From positions 1 through 14,918 of the forward strand of contig DATARH010000147.1 of NCBI GenBank assembly GCA_036264235.1: a DNA stretch of 14,918 bases, written 5' to 3'. The notes under the pieces were generated by a model. It saw only the letters and a list, made by a program, of their open reading frames with translations, searched no databases and was not told the origin of the DNA. The translations under genes and the position numbers were made by a program. This document shows, in pieces, positions 1 through 6,945 of the stretch; the stretch's first letter is position 1; each line of letters opens with the position of its first letter. The stretch is from DATARH01 sp036264235. GTDB taxonomy: Bacteria; Pseudomonadota; Alphaproteobacteria; ATCC43930; CGMCC-115725.

Positions 1-2073
1 CGACTCGCGATCGTAAACCACCTCTTCCATCAGCGCCTGGCCGAGCCCCTGCGCGACGCCGCCATGAATCTGGCCCTTGAGCCCGATCGGGTTCACCACC
101 GTGCCGACATCGTCGATCACGACATAGCGCACGATCTCCAGCGCGCCGGTATCGGGATCGATTTCGACCTCGCAGACGTGGCAGCCATTGGGATAGGTGT
201 TGTCGTCGGGCGCGAAGGTGCCGGTCTCGTAGAGCCCGCCCTCGAGCCCCGGCGGTAGCCTGCCGGCCTGGAACGAGGCCTTCGCGACATCGGTGATCGA
301 AATTCGCCGGTCGGTGCCGGCGACCGCAAAACTGCCGCCATTGTCGGCGACGGCGAACTCGATGTCGGCCTCGGCCGCCTCCAGCAGATGCGCGGCGATG
401 CGCCTGCCCTTGGCGATGACCTTGTCGGCCGCGATCCACAGGGCCGAGCCGCCGATCACAGTCGAGCGCGAGCCGTTGGTGCCGATGCCAAAGGCGACGC
501 GGTCGGTGTCGCCGTCGATGTATTGCACCACCGCCGGGTCGAGCCCGAGCTTCTCGTTGAGCACCTGCTTGAATGTCGTCTCGTGGCCCTGGCCCTGGTT
601 TTTCGAACCCATCAGCAGGGTCGCGTTGCCGCTCGGGTGGAAGCGGATTTCGGCGAATTCCTGACCCGGCCCAGCGGCCTTCTCGATCGGGTTGGCGAGG
701 CCGATGCCGCGCAGCTTGCCGCGCGCCTTCGCTCCGTCGCGCCGCTTGGCGAACCCCGCCCAAGCGGCCTCCTCCAGCGCCTTCTTCTGATTGGCCGGGA
801 AGTCGCCACAATCGTAATTGAGGCCGAGCGCGGTCTTGATCGGCAGCTTCTCGGGCGGGATCAGGTTCTTGGCGCGCAGCTCGACCCGGTCGAAGCTCAA
901 TTCGCGCGCCGCGTCGTCGATCAGCCGCTCGATGACATAGGTCGCCTCGGGCCGGCCGGCGCCGCGATAGGGTGCGGTGCCGTTGGTGTTGGCCATCACC
1001 GCATAGACCCCGACATGGGCCGCCGGGATGTCGTAGGTGCCGACCAGCGTGCCGACATTGCCGAAGGTCGCCAGCAGGTTGCGCTCCGACGAGATGTAGG
1101 CGCCGACATTGGCCAGCGTCTTGACCCGCAAGCCCAGAAACTTGCCGTCCTTGTCGAGCGCCAATTCGGCGTCGCTGACATTGTCGCGGGCGTGCTCGTC
1201 GGCCTGGATCGCCTCGCTGCGCTCGCAGGTCCATTTGACCGGCCGGCGCAGCTTCTTCGCCGCCAGCAGGACCAGCCGGTGCTCGGGATATTGCCAGCCC
1301 TTGGTGCCGAACCCGCCGCCGACATCGCCCGCGATCACACGGATGCGGCTCTCGGGGATTTTGAAGATGCGCGTCGCCAGCGCCTGCCGCACCCGGTGCG
1401 GATACTGCACGTCGGCGTAGAGCGTGAAGCGGTCCTCACCCGGATCCCAGACGCCGATCGCGCCGCGCGGCTCCATGAAATGCGCGTAGACCCGGCTGAT
1501 CACGTAGCGCCGCTTGACGATGTGCGCGGCGTTGGCGAAGGCGGTGTCGGCGGCCGCCTTGGTACCGGCCTCGAACAGGTTCGAGATGTTGTCCGGACAC
1601 TCCGGCCACACCGCGATCTTGCCGTCGGCGGCCTCCGCGGTGTCGGTGACCGAGGGCAGGATGTCGAACTCGATCTCGACCAGCTCAGCGGCGTCCTTCG
1701 CCTGTGCCAAGGTGTCGGCGACGACCAGCGCGATCGGCTCGCCGACATAGCGCACCGTGCCCTGGGCCAGGCCAAGATGGGCGCGCGCGAACATCGGCGA
1801 TCCGTCCGGCCGCTTGCGCTGGAACGGCACGCCCATCGCGCCGAGCTTGGCCGCCACGAGATCGTCGCCGGTCAGGATCAGCCGCACGCCGGGCGCCGCC
1901 TCGGCCGCGCTGAGGTCGAGCTTGCGGATATTGGCGTGGGCATGCGGCGAGCGCAGCACATAGGCGTGAGCCTGGCCCAGCAGGTTGTTGTCGTTCTGAA
2001 AGCGGCCGTTGCCGCTGAGGAGCCGCTTGTCCTCGAAGCGCCGCACCGGCTGCCCGATCCCGAACTGGCCCAT
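1..2073 (-). CDS. Xanthine dehydrogenase-family molybdopterin-binding large subunit (CoxL-like), 3' end beyond the window
   Basis: The frame is open for 691 codons from ATG at 2073 to the left edge, so the C-terminus is missing; family members are usually about 750-800 residues. The start is set by an AGGAAAGG Shine-Dalgarno (2081-2088) 7 nt upstream. Visible family motifs are an N-terminal aldehyde oxidase/XDH domain beginning with a GNGRF-type segment, GGGFG at residues 252-256, PYRGAGR at 368-374 and GQGHET at 494-499. In this family these loops hold the molybdenum-cytosine-dinucleotide cofactor. PYRGAGR replaces the cysteine-bearing loop of true form I CO dehydrogenase, so this is more likely a form II-like or other molybdenum hydroxylase of unknown substrate. 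The catalytic Glu near the C-terminus lies outside the window, so activity cannot be judged. FAD and 2Fe-2S partner subunits are not seen here and may lie further left. The family is certain, the substrate unknown. Confidence 0.93.
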   Translation of the reverse strand, partial: MGQFGIGQPVRRFEDKRLLSGNGRFQNDNNLLGQAHAYVLRSPHAHANIRKLDLSAAEAAPGVRLILTGDDLVAAKLGAMGVPFQRKRPDGSPMFARAHLGLAQGTVRYVGEPIALVVADTLAQAKDAAELVEIEFDILPSVTDTAEAADGKIAVWPECPDNISNLFEAGTKAAADTAFANAAHIVKRRYVISRVYAHFMEPRGAIGVWDPGEDRFTLYADVQYPHRVRQALATRIFKIPESRIRVIAGDVGGGFGTKGWQYPEHRLVLLAAKKLRRPVKWTCERSEAIQADEHARDNVSDAELALDKDGKFLGLRVKTLANVGAYISSERNLLATFGNVGTLVGTYDIPAAHVGVYAVMANTNGTAPYRGAGRPEATYVIERLIDDAARELSFDRVELRAKNLIPPEKLPIKTALGLNYDCGDFPANQKKALEEAAWAGFAKRRDGAKARGKLRGIGLANPIEKAAGPGQEFAEIRFHPSGNATLLMGSKNQGQGHETTFKQVLNEKLGLDPAVVQYIDGDTDRVAFGIGTNGSRSTVIGGSALWIAADKVIAKGRRIAAHLLEAAEADIEFAVADNGGSFAVAGTDRRISITDVAKASFQAGRLPPGLEGGLYETGTFAPDDNTYPNGCHVCEVEIDPDTGALEIVRYVVIDDVGTVVNPIGLKGQIHGGVAQGLGQALMEEVVYDRES

Positions 2074-2088
2074 GGCCTAACCTTTCCT

Positions 2089-2121
2089 GACGCGGGGGAC
2101 GCGAGCGAGGGTGCCCGCGTC
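2089..2121. repeat. Inverted repeat in the divergent intergenic region (8-bp stem)
   Basis: GACGCGGG (2089-2096) and CCCGCGTC (2114-2121) are perfect inverted copies separated by 17 nt. They lie just upstream of the molybdenum hydroxylase start. The arm could be a dispersed palindromic repeat or part of an operator; nothing in the sequence decides between these. There is no T-tract, so a terminator is unlikely. Confidence 0.5.
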
Positions 2122-2159
2122 GCGGATTCCCGCCCGCCGAGATTTGCTTGCCGGATGAT

Positions 2160-2195
2160 CTGCCGCGGATTTGAATCCCGTCAAGGCCGCGGCAG
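2160..2195. repeat. Perfect 9-bp inverted repeat upstream of the FkbM gene
   Basis: CTGCCGCGG (2160-2168) and CCGCGGCAG (2187-2195) are perfect inverted copies with an 18-nt spacer. The repeat ends 43 bp before the FkbM start codon, in the gap between two divergent genes. The arm spacing (27 bp centre to centre) could suit a dimeric regulator or an RNA hairpin in the 5' leader. Function is inferred from position only. Confidence 0.5.
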
Positions 2196-2238
2196 GGTTT
2201 CCACACTCGATGCCGCTTGGCAGAGAGGGTCAGCCGCG

Positions 2239-3054
2239 ATGCGGAACATAAAGCGAAAGATGGGCTTCGTGCTGTCTGCCTCGGAACACGGGCCGCTGAT
2301 CGTCGACCGCTTCGATCGCCACGGCGTCGGTGATCAGTCATACGGCGTGGGCTACCAGATACTTGAGTGTGGCGGCTGGGATGCCAGGGAGATGGAGGTG
2401 CTGCTGTTCATGCTGCGCTGCCGTCGGCAGTATTTTGGGGATGGCGTCGTCATGCTCGATTGCGGCGCCAATGTCGGAGTCCTGACGATCGAGTCGGCGA
2501 TCGAGATGACCGGCTGGGGCTCGGTGCTCGCGATCGAAGCGCAGGAGCGGTTGTTTTATGCGCTGGCCGGCAACATCGCGCTGAACAACTGCTTCAACGC
2601 CCGCGCCTTGCATGCCGCGGTCGCGGCCGAGGACGGCACGCTGCGGGTGCCGCAGCCCGATTATCTCAGCTTCGCGAGTTTCGGCAGCCTCGAGCTGCGG
2701 TCGCGGCCGGGCAACGAGTTCATCGGGCAGGACATCGACTATTCCGACGCCGCGACCCAAGAAATCAGGATGCTGAAGCTCGACTCCTTGGCGCTCGACC
2801 GGGTCGACCTCGTCAAGGTCGATGTCGAAGGCATGGAAACCGAGGTGCTGGCCGGCGGCACCGGCCTGATCGCCAGGCATCGGCCAATCCTGCTGGTCGA
2901 ATGGATCAAGTCGCCGAAGGAGCAGCTGCGCGGAATGCTGGAAGGCCTCGGATATCGGGTGTTCGAAGGCGCGATGAACTTCCTGGCCGTCCACCCATCC
3001 GACGGCAGCCTCGCGCATGTCGCGCAGCGCCAGGCGAACCAGCCCGCCGGCTGA
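2239..3054 (+). CDS. FkbM-family SAM-dependent methyltransferase
   Basis: 271 residues. The start at ATG 2239 is chosen because AGAGAGGG (2222-2229) sits 9 nt upstream; the frame stays open far to the left only as antisense of the molybdenum hydroxylase gene. It shows a class I methyltransferase core: motif I LDCGANVGV around residues 73-81 (SAM-binding glycine loop) and the family's typical VDVEGMETEVL segment around 194-204, where the Asp-Val-Glu-Gly signature is diagnostic of FkbM-type O-methyltransferases. Family members methylate hydroxyls of sugars, lipids or polyketides; no glycan or polyketide genes lie in this window, so the substrate is unknown. No signal peptide or membrane segment is visible. 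It stands alone, divergent from the gene on its left, with a small hairpin repeat after its stop. Confidence 0.9.
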   Translation: MRNIKRKMGFVLSASEHGPLIVDRFDRHGVGDQSYGVGYQILECGGWDAREMEVLLFMLRCRRQYFGDGVVMLDCGANVGVLTIESAIEMTGWGSVLAIEAQERLFYALAGNIALNNCFNARALHAAVAAEDGTLRVPQPDYLSFASFGSLELRSRPGNEFIGQDIDYSDAATQEIRMLKLDSLALDRVDLVKVDVEGMETEVLAGGTGLIARHRPILLVEWIKSPKEQLRGMLEGLGYRVFEGAMNFLAVHPSDGSLAHVAQRQANQPAG

Positions 3055-3072
3055 TCCCGAGATTAAGACCGG

Positions 3073-3092
3073 ATCCCCGCTTCCGCCGGGAT
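3073..3092. repeat. Short dispersed palindromic repeat (REP-like hairpin)
   Basis: ATCCCCGC (3073-3080) pairs with GCCGGGAT (3085-3092) around a TTCC loop, with one mismatch in 8 bp. The flanking text, ending GATGACAAGG, matches by memory a family of short palindromes scattered between genes in many alphaproteobacteria. It lies 18 bp after the FkbM stop and may help end transcription, though no T-tract follows. An ATG inside it is in frame with the next gene but is not a credible start. Confidence 0.55.
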
Positions 3093-3132
3093 GACAAGGT
3101 ATGGGATGCTCGGGCAAAGCGGGAGGGCGCGT

Positions 3133-3906
3133 ATGGAACGCATCGAAGTGGGCGGAATTTCGCTCGAGGCCTGGGTCGGGGGTAGCGGGCCGCCGCTCTT
3201 GTTCTTGCATGGCGGCGATTATTGGCTGCAGAACCGTGCCTGTCTCGATCGCCTAACGCAGCGCTTCCGGGTCGTGGCGCCGCGCCATCCCGGCTTCGGG
3301 TCGAGCCCCCGCCCCTCTTGGTTCCGCACCGTCCACGACATCGCCTACCTCTATCTCGACCTGATCGACCGGCTCGCGCTCGACCGGCCGTTGGTCGTGG
3401 GCTCGTCGCTCGGCGGCTGGATCGCGCTCGAAATGGCGGTGCGCGACCCCGGCCGGATCGGCCGGCTGGTGCTGATCGACAGCGTGGGCGTCAAATTCGG
3501 CGCCCGCGACGAGCGCGACTTCGCCGACATCTATGCCTTGCCGGCGGATGAGGTGCTGCGCCGCACCTTCGCCGACCCCACCGCCGCACCCGATTACACC
3601 AAGCTGTCCGACACCGAACTGGAGGACATCGCCCGCGACCGGCAGGCGACCGCGCTGTACGGCTGGAAGCCCTATCTGCACGATCCGGCGCTCGGCCATT
3701 GGCTGCACCGGGTCAAGGCCGCGGCGCTGGTGCTATGGGGCGAACAAGACGGCATCGCGCCGCCGGCCTATGGCGAGCGCCTCGCGGCAGCGCTGCCGAA
3801 TGCGCGCTTCACCGGCATCGCCGCGGCTGGACACTACCCGCAGATCGAGCAGCCGCAGGCGGTCGCCGACGCGATCACTCGCTTCGCCCAGGAGAACCGG
3901 CCATGA
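3133..3906 (+). CDS. Alpha/beta hydrolase
   Basis: 257 residues from ATG 3133, preceded by GGGAGGG (3121-3127) at 5 nt; an in-frame upstream ATG at 3091 falls in the palindromic repeat and lacks such a site. The sequence has the full alpha/beta hydrolase pattern: HGG at residues 26-28 (oxyanion region), the nucleophile elbow G-S-S-L-G with Ser92, acid candidate Asp206 in the WGEQDG segment, and His234 in AGHYPQIEQP. Length and order match soluble esterases, C-C bond hydrolases and haloperoxidase-like relatives; the substrate cannot be assigned. Its TGA overlaps the start of the next gene (ATGA, 3903-3906), which indicates translational coupling with a flavin monooxygenase. A shared catabolic route, oxygenation followed by hydrolysis, is an inference. 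Confidence 0.92.
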   Translation: MERIEVGGISLEAWVGGSGPPLLFLHGGDYWLQNRACLDRLTQRFRVVAPRHPGFGSSPRPSWFRTVHDIAYLYLDLIDRLALDRPLVVGSSLGGWIALEMAVRDPGRIGRLVLIDSVGVKFGARDERDFADIYALPADEVLRRTFADPTAAPDYTKLSDTELEDIARDRQATALYGWKPYLHDPALGHWLHRVKAAALVLWGEQDGIAPPAYGERLAAALPNARFTGIAAAGHYPQIEQPQAVADAITRFAQENRP

Positions 3907-5099
3907 CAGCAAATGGCACGAACGGCATGCAAGTCTGGCACTTCAGCGAGATGGCCTATCACCCGGCCTGGCCGCAGCTCGAGGACACCTATCGGGTGAC
4001 TGTCCCGTCGCGGCTGTTCGACCCGAAAGTGGGCGCCGACCTCTACCACCGCTATCTCGACGAGTGGGCGCTGTGCGACGAGCTCGGCATCAACATCATG
4101 ACAAACGAGCACCACGCCACCGCAACCTGCGCCGACAGCGTCTGCACGATCCCGATGGCGATCCTGGCGCGCGAAACGAAAAAGGTGCGCCTCCTCGCGC
4201 TCGGCATGCTGATCGGCAACCGCAACGACCCGATCCGCGTCGCCGAGGAATATTCGATGATCGACGTGCTCTCGCGCGGCCGCGTCGAAATGGGCTTCGT
4301 CAAGGGCGTGCCGTTCGAGATTTCACCGGCCAACACCAACCCGGCCGATCTGATGGAGCGCTTCTGGGAAGCGCACGATCTGATCCTGAAGGCGATGACC
4401 ACGCATGACGGCCCGTTCAACTGGGAGGGCACGCATTTTCAGTACCGCTCGGTCAATGTCTGGCCGCGCCCCTACCAGCAGCCGCACCCGCCGGTGTGGA
4501 TGCCGGTCGGCAGCGAGGGCAGCGCCCGCGAGGCGGCCGAGCGCGGCATCACGATCGGCGTCCTCAATACCGGCTGGGTGCGCACGCCGGCGATCTTTCA
4601 GGCGTACCGCGACACGGCGGCGAAAGCCGGCCGTGAAATGTCACCGAAAAACCTCGCCTATATGGCGCTGATCGGCGTCGGCGAGACGCGCGAGGAGGGA
4701 CACCGCCGCGCCGACCATATCCTCGGCTACAGCCGCACCTCCGGGATTGTGTCACCGCAATTCGCCAACCCGCCGGGCTATGTGTCACCGGCGATCAACG
4801 CGCAGATGCTGAAATCGGGCGGTGCATCGGCGGCGCGCGCAACGCGGGTGCAGACCAAGGACGGCCACCCGATCAACCCGCGCACGATGAGTGTCGAACA
4901 GGCGGTGGACGCCGGCCTGTCGTTCGCCGGCACCCCGGACGATGTCTTCGACCAGCTGAAGGCGTTCTATCATCACGTCGGCGGCTTCGGTCACCTGTTG
5001 ATGATGGGTCAGGGCGGCACCCTCGACCACGCCGACACCGTCGCCAACCTGACGCTGTTCTCGAAGGAAGTCCTGCCCCGGCTGAGCGAGTTGGGTTGA
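3903..5099 (+). CDS. LLM-class flavin-dependent oxidoreductase (luciferase-like monooxygenase)
   Basis: 398 residues. The ATG at 3903 shares four bases with the stop codon of the hydrolase, and GGAG lies just upstream within that gene. The protein has the bacterial luciferase-like fold pattern: an early strand, then NEHHAT (Glu69-His70-His71) typical of the family, LALGMLIGNRNDPIRVAEEYSMID-type barrel elements around 100-125, and a SRGRVEMGF-like segment near 130. These enzymes use reduced FMN or F420 supplied by a separate reductase to oxygenate aldehydes, alkanesulfonates, chelators or similar compounds. No dedicated flavin reductase adjoins it; the nitroreductase at 6171 is a flavoprotein but nothing shows they work together. 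Family assignment is firm, substrate unknown. Confidence 0.92.
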   Translation: MTANGTNGMQVWHFSEMAYHPAWPQLEDTYRVTVPSRLFDPKVGADLYHRYLDEWALCDELGINIMTNEHHATATCADSVCTIPMAILARETKKVRLLALGMLIGNRNDPIRVAEEYSMIDVLSRGRVEMGFVKGVPFEISPANTNPADLMERFWEAHDLILKAMTTHDGPFNWEGTHFQYRSVNVWPRPYQQPHPPVWMPVGSEGSAREAAERGITIGVLNTGWVRTPAIFQAYRDTAAKAGREMSPKNLAYMALIGVGETREEGHRRADHILGYSRTSGIVSPQFANPPGYVSPAINAQMLKSGGASAARATRVQTKDGHPINPRTMSVEQAVDAGLSFAGTPDDVFDQLKAFYHHVGGFGHLLMMGQGGTLDHADTVANLTLFSKEVLPRLSELG

Positions 5100-5166
5100 C
5101 TGCCATCAGCGATTGATAAGTCGTAGAGCAGCACTATCTTGAGGGGCTCGAACGCAGGGCAATGTG

Positions 5167-5448
5167 ATGGCAACACGCGGCAAGGGAGGATACCTTGGGG
5201 GATCAACGCTGATCTCTCCAAGAGACTACAAAAAATGGGGATCGACTGCTCTGCCCAAGACCGGAAAGCTGTCTAAGCGCCGCCGAGTTGCTGACAACTT
5301 GGATAAGACGGCAACCGCACTCCAGCAAGCAGCAAAGATGAGATTCGACGCTCTTTGGGTTAAAGAGCAGACCCCATACCTGACCGGAACATCGCCCCGA
5401 ACCAAAGCTTCGGAAGAAGGTTATACCCAAAACATCTGTCAGCATTAG
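5167..5448 (+). CDS. Small unrecognised ORF in a low-GC islet, probably frameshifted near its end
   Basis: 93 residues from ATG 5167, which follows AGGG (5156-5159) at 7 nt; a GTG at 5164 is an alternative. The protein is basic and polar, beginning MATRGKGGYLGGST; I do not recognise a family. It has no signal peptide, membrane segment or cysteine-rich motif. Hand counts of two 60-base lines in this stretch give about 52% and 42% GC, against 75% in a sampled metH line, which suggests foreign origin or decay. After its stop, the frame one base over is open from 5384 to a TGA at 5552-5554 and encodes a lysine/glutamine-rich, coding-like tail with no usable start before 5510. The simplest reading is one gene of about 128 residues broken by a frameshift between 5384 and 5448. 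A chance ORF cannot be excluded. Confidence 0.5.
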   Translation: MATRGKGGYLGGSTLISPRDYKKWGSTALPKTGKLSKRRRVADNLDKTATALQQAAKMRFDALWVKEQTPYLTGTSPRTKASEEGYTQNICQH

Positions 5449-5554
5449 GGCCGCGATCGAGAGCGACAAGAAACAACGGCAGTCAGCGAAACAAACGCTC
5501 AAAGCAAAAATGGAAAAAATGAAGCAGACAAATGATCCGAAATTCTGGAGATGA
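5384..5554 (+). pseudogene. Possible frameshifted 3' part of the preceding small gene
   Basis: This frame opens after a TGA at 5381-5383 and ends at TGA 5552-5554. It has no ATG, GTG or TTG before ATG 5510, so it is unlikely to be a gene of its own. Its translation (for example SIRAAIESDKKQRQSAKQ, ending DPKFWR) is hydrophilic and helix-like, as a real C-terminal tail might be, and follows on naturally from the ORF at 5167. A single-base indel in 5384-5448, real or from sequencing, would join them. This rests on composition and reading-frame layout only. Confidence 0.35.
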
Positions 5555-5560
5555 ACCAGT

Positions 5561-5647
5561 GCGTAGGATGGGGCTGAGCGGAGCGAAGCCCATCAAAATC
5601 GTGGGAGCTGGTACGGGTACGGTGGGCTTCGTGTTGCTCGCCCACCC
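5561..5647. repeat. Two-hairpin dispersed repeat between convergent genes
   Basis: The left hairpin pairs GATGGGGCT (5567-5575) with AGCCCATC (5587-5594), one G bulged. The right one pairs GGTGGGC (5621-5627) with GCCCACC (5640-5646), a perfect 7-bp stem with a 12-nt loop. The GTAGGATGGG...AGCGAAGCCCATC and GGTGGGCTTCG text resembles, by memory, an intergenic repeat family found in many bacteria. It lies between a plus-strand ORF and the 3' end of the minus-strand NTF2-like gene, so it may serve as a two-way transcription barrier. Confidence 0.6.
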
Positions 5648-5671
5648 AAATGGCAGAATAAGTAATTCCGG

Positions 5672-6043
5672 TCAGCAGCGGGTGACATGGGCCGAAACGC
5701 AGAGCCACTTGCCGTTCTGGCGCGCCCAGACATCGGTGTAGCGGCCGGCTCCGGCGCGGCCGTCGGCCGTTGTGTAAGTGGTGCGAGCGTGAATGATCGC
5801 GACGTCGCCGAACAGGCGGATCTCGACATCGTGCGCGGCGAGGTTCGCGATCGTTACCGGCCGCGCGGTCTGCGCCAAAAAACCGGCGCGGTCGACGAGC
5901 GACCCGTCCGGGTTGGAGCAGCGGAAATCGGCGGCGAGGATTTCGTCGAAGCGGCGGACATCGCCGTTTTGCACCGAGTCGATGTAGTCGCGGTTAAGGC
6001 GCGTAAGGATTTCGCGGTCGGCTGCGGTCACGGAATCGGGCAT
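5672..6043 (-). CDS. NTF2-like (SnoaL/DUF4440-type) small protein
   Basis: 123 residues. ATG at 6043 is preceded by GGGAGG with a 7-nt spacing. The layout fits the cone-shaped NTF2-like fold: an N-terminal helix (AADREILTRLNRDYIDSVQNGD), then ILAADFRCSNPDGSLVDRAGFL, and C-terminal strands ending in TYTTADGRAGAGRYTDVWARQNGKW-type text, the usual DUF4440/SnoaL signature of YTDVW followed by WLCVSAH. Members are ketosteroid isomerase-like enzymes, dehydratases or ligand-binding proteins; no catalytic residues can be named confidently here. It is transcribed divergently from a nitroreductase across 127 bp, which suggests a shared control region. No signal peptide is evident, so it is probably cytoplasmic. 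Confidence 0.85.
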   Translation of the reverse strand: MPDSVTAADREILTRLNRDYIDSVQNGDVRRFDEILAADFRCSNPDGSLVDRAGFLAQTARPVTIANLAAHDVEIRLFGDVAIIHARTTYTTADGRAGAGRYTDVWARQNGKWLCVSAHVTRC

Positions 6044-6099
6044 CTGCTTGCCTCCCTTATGCTGGATTGCGTCATGAGGTACGCGCGCGGCGCCGGGCC

Positions 6100-6115
6100 A
6101 TCGATTATTGTCGAT
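6100..6115. promoter_or_regulatory. Small inverted repeat in the divergent NTF2-like/nitroreductase gap
   Basis: ATCGA (6100-6104) and TCGAT (6111-6115) are inverted copies 6 nt apart, and TCGATT also occurs as a direct repeat with a 10-bp period (6101 and 6111). One helical turn between half-sites would suit a dimeric repressor. The gap holds no other obvious motif. This is weak positional evidence only. Confidence 0.2.
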
Positions 6116-6170
6116 TGCCGTTAGCCGGAACAGGTTCCGGGCGCGAGAGAGAGTGCAGGGAGGGGTGCCG

Positions 6171-6818
6171 ATGAGCGAGACGACCTCACACGAGCCCGGA
6201 TTGTTCGAGATCATGCATACGACGCGGTCGATGCGGCGGCTCAAGCCGGACCCAGTGCCGGAGGCGCTGATCCGCAAAATTCTCGAAGCCGGCACCGCCG
6301 CGCCGAGCGGCGGCAATTCGCAGCGTTGGGCCTTCCTCGTGGTCACCGACCCCGACGTCAAAAAGGCCGTCGCGGCATACTATAAGCGCGCCTGGGACGA
6401 ACAGGTGGGGCCGCGCTACCGCGCCGGCGCGCCGCCGGCCGGCACCAGCCCCGAACGTTTCGCCCGGATGCTCGATGCGGCGCAGCACCTCGCCGATCAT
6501 CTGCACGAGGCGCCGGTCTGGATCGTTCCCTGTATGGCAGACGGCCCGACGCCTCCTGGCCGCACCGCCGGCTCGTCGATCTACCCGGCAGTGCAGAACA
6601 TACTGCTCGCGGCGCGCGCGCTCGGCCTCGGCGCGACCCTGACGACGCTTTACCTGCTGTTCGAGCGCGAGGTCGACGATTTGTTCGGGTTGCCGGCCGG
6701 TGTGCGCTCCTATGCGCTGCTCCCGATCGGATACCCGCTGGGGCGCTTCGGGCCGGTCCGGCGCAAGCCGCTCGCCGAGGTCGTGTACCGCGACCGGTGG
6801 GGCCAAAGCTACGTGTAA
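6171..6818 (+). CDS. Nitroreductase-family FMN-dependent oxidoreductase
   Basis: 215 residues; ATG 6171 follows AGGGAGGGG at a short spacing, preferred over an upstream in-frame ATG at 6108 with no such site. The N-terminal TTRSMRRLKPDPVP (residues 17-30) carries the Arg-Ser-x-Arg FMN phosphate-binding pattern, and APSGGNSQRW (44-53) is the second flavin-contact motif. The middle SSIYPAVQNILLAARALGLG and the C-terminal GYPLGRFGPVRRKPLAEVVYRD match the family's dimer and flavin-binding regions, and the length is typical. Members reduce nitroaromatics, quinones, enones or flavins with NAD(P)H. The true substrate is not shown. It is divergent from the NTF2-like gene and 127 bp upstream of a binding-protein-like gene on the same strand. 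Confidence 0.93.
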   Translation: MSETTSHEPGLFEIMHTTRSMRRLKPDPVPEALIRKILEAGTAAPSGGNSQRWAFLVVTDPDVKKAVAAYYKRAWDEQVGPRYRAGAPPAGTSPERFARMLDAAQHLADHLHEAPVWIVPCMADGPTPPGRTAGSSIYPAVQNILLAARALGLGATLTTLYLLFEREVDDLFGLPAGVRSYALLPIGYPLGRFGPVRRKPLAEVVYRDRWGQSYV

Positions 6819-6819
6819 T

Positions 6820-6841
6820 CCGAAGTGGGCACAGCCTTCGG
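6820..6841 (+). terminator. Weak hairpin after the nitroreductase stop
   Basis: CCGAAG (6820-6825) and CTTCGG (6836-6841) form a 6-bp stem with a 10-nt loop, beginning two bases after the TAA. No T-run follows, so it is not a classical intrinsic terminator. It may stabilise the 3' end of the mRNA. The remaining bases up to 6933 show no convincing promoter. Confidence 0.25.
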
Positions 6842-6945
6842 GGCGACACGCCGGGAGTGATCCTTGCGGCTGCTGACATCTCCGTGAACGACCGTTCGCG
6901 ATCGGCAGAGTTACGGTAGGATGGGGCGGGTTCGGGAGGCATGGC

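Noticed and set aside
388..2238. Long plus-strand open frame running into the FkbM gene
   Set aside because: It is antisense to the clear molybdenum hydroxylase gene, has no family features before 2239, and the GC-rich third positions of the real gene explain its openness. The FkbM domain and ribosome site place the start at 2239.
3091..3132. Upstream ATG for the alpha/beta hydrolase
   Set aside because: It falls in a palindromic repeat, lacks a ribosome site, and adds 14 non-conserved residues; ATG 3133 has GGGAGGG at 5 nt.
5687..6124. Plus-strand 145-codon open frame
   Set aside because: Antisense to the NTF2-like gene, which has a good start site and recognisable fold pattern.
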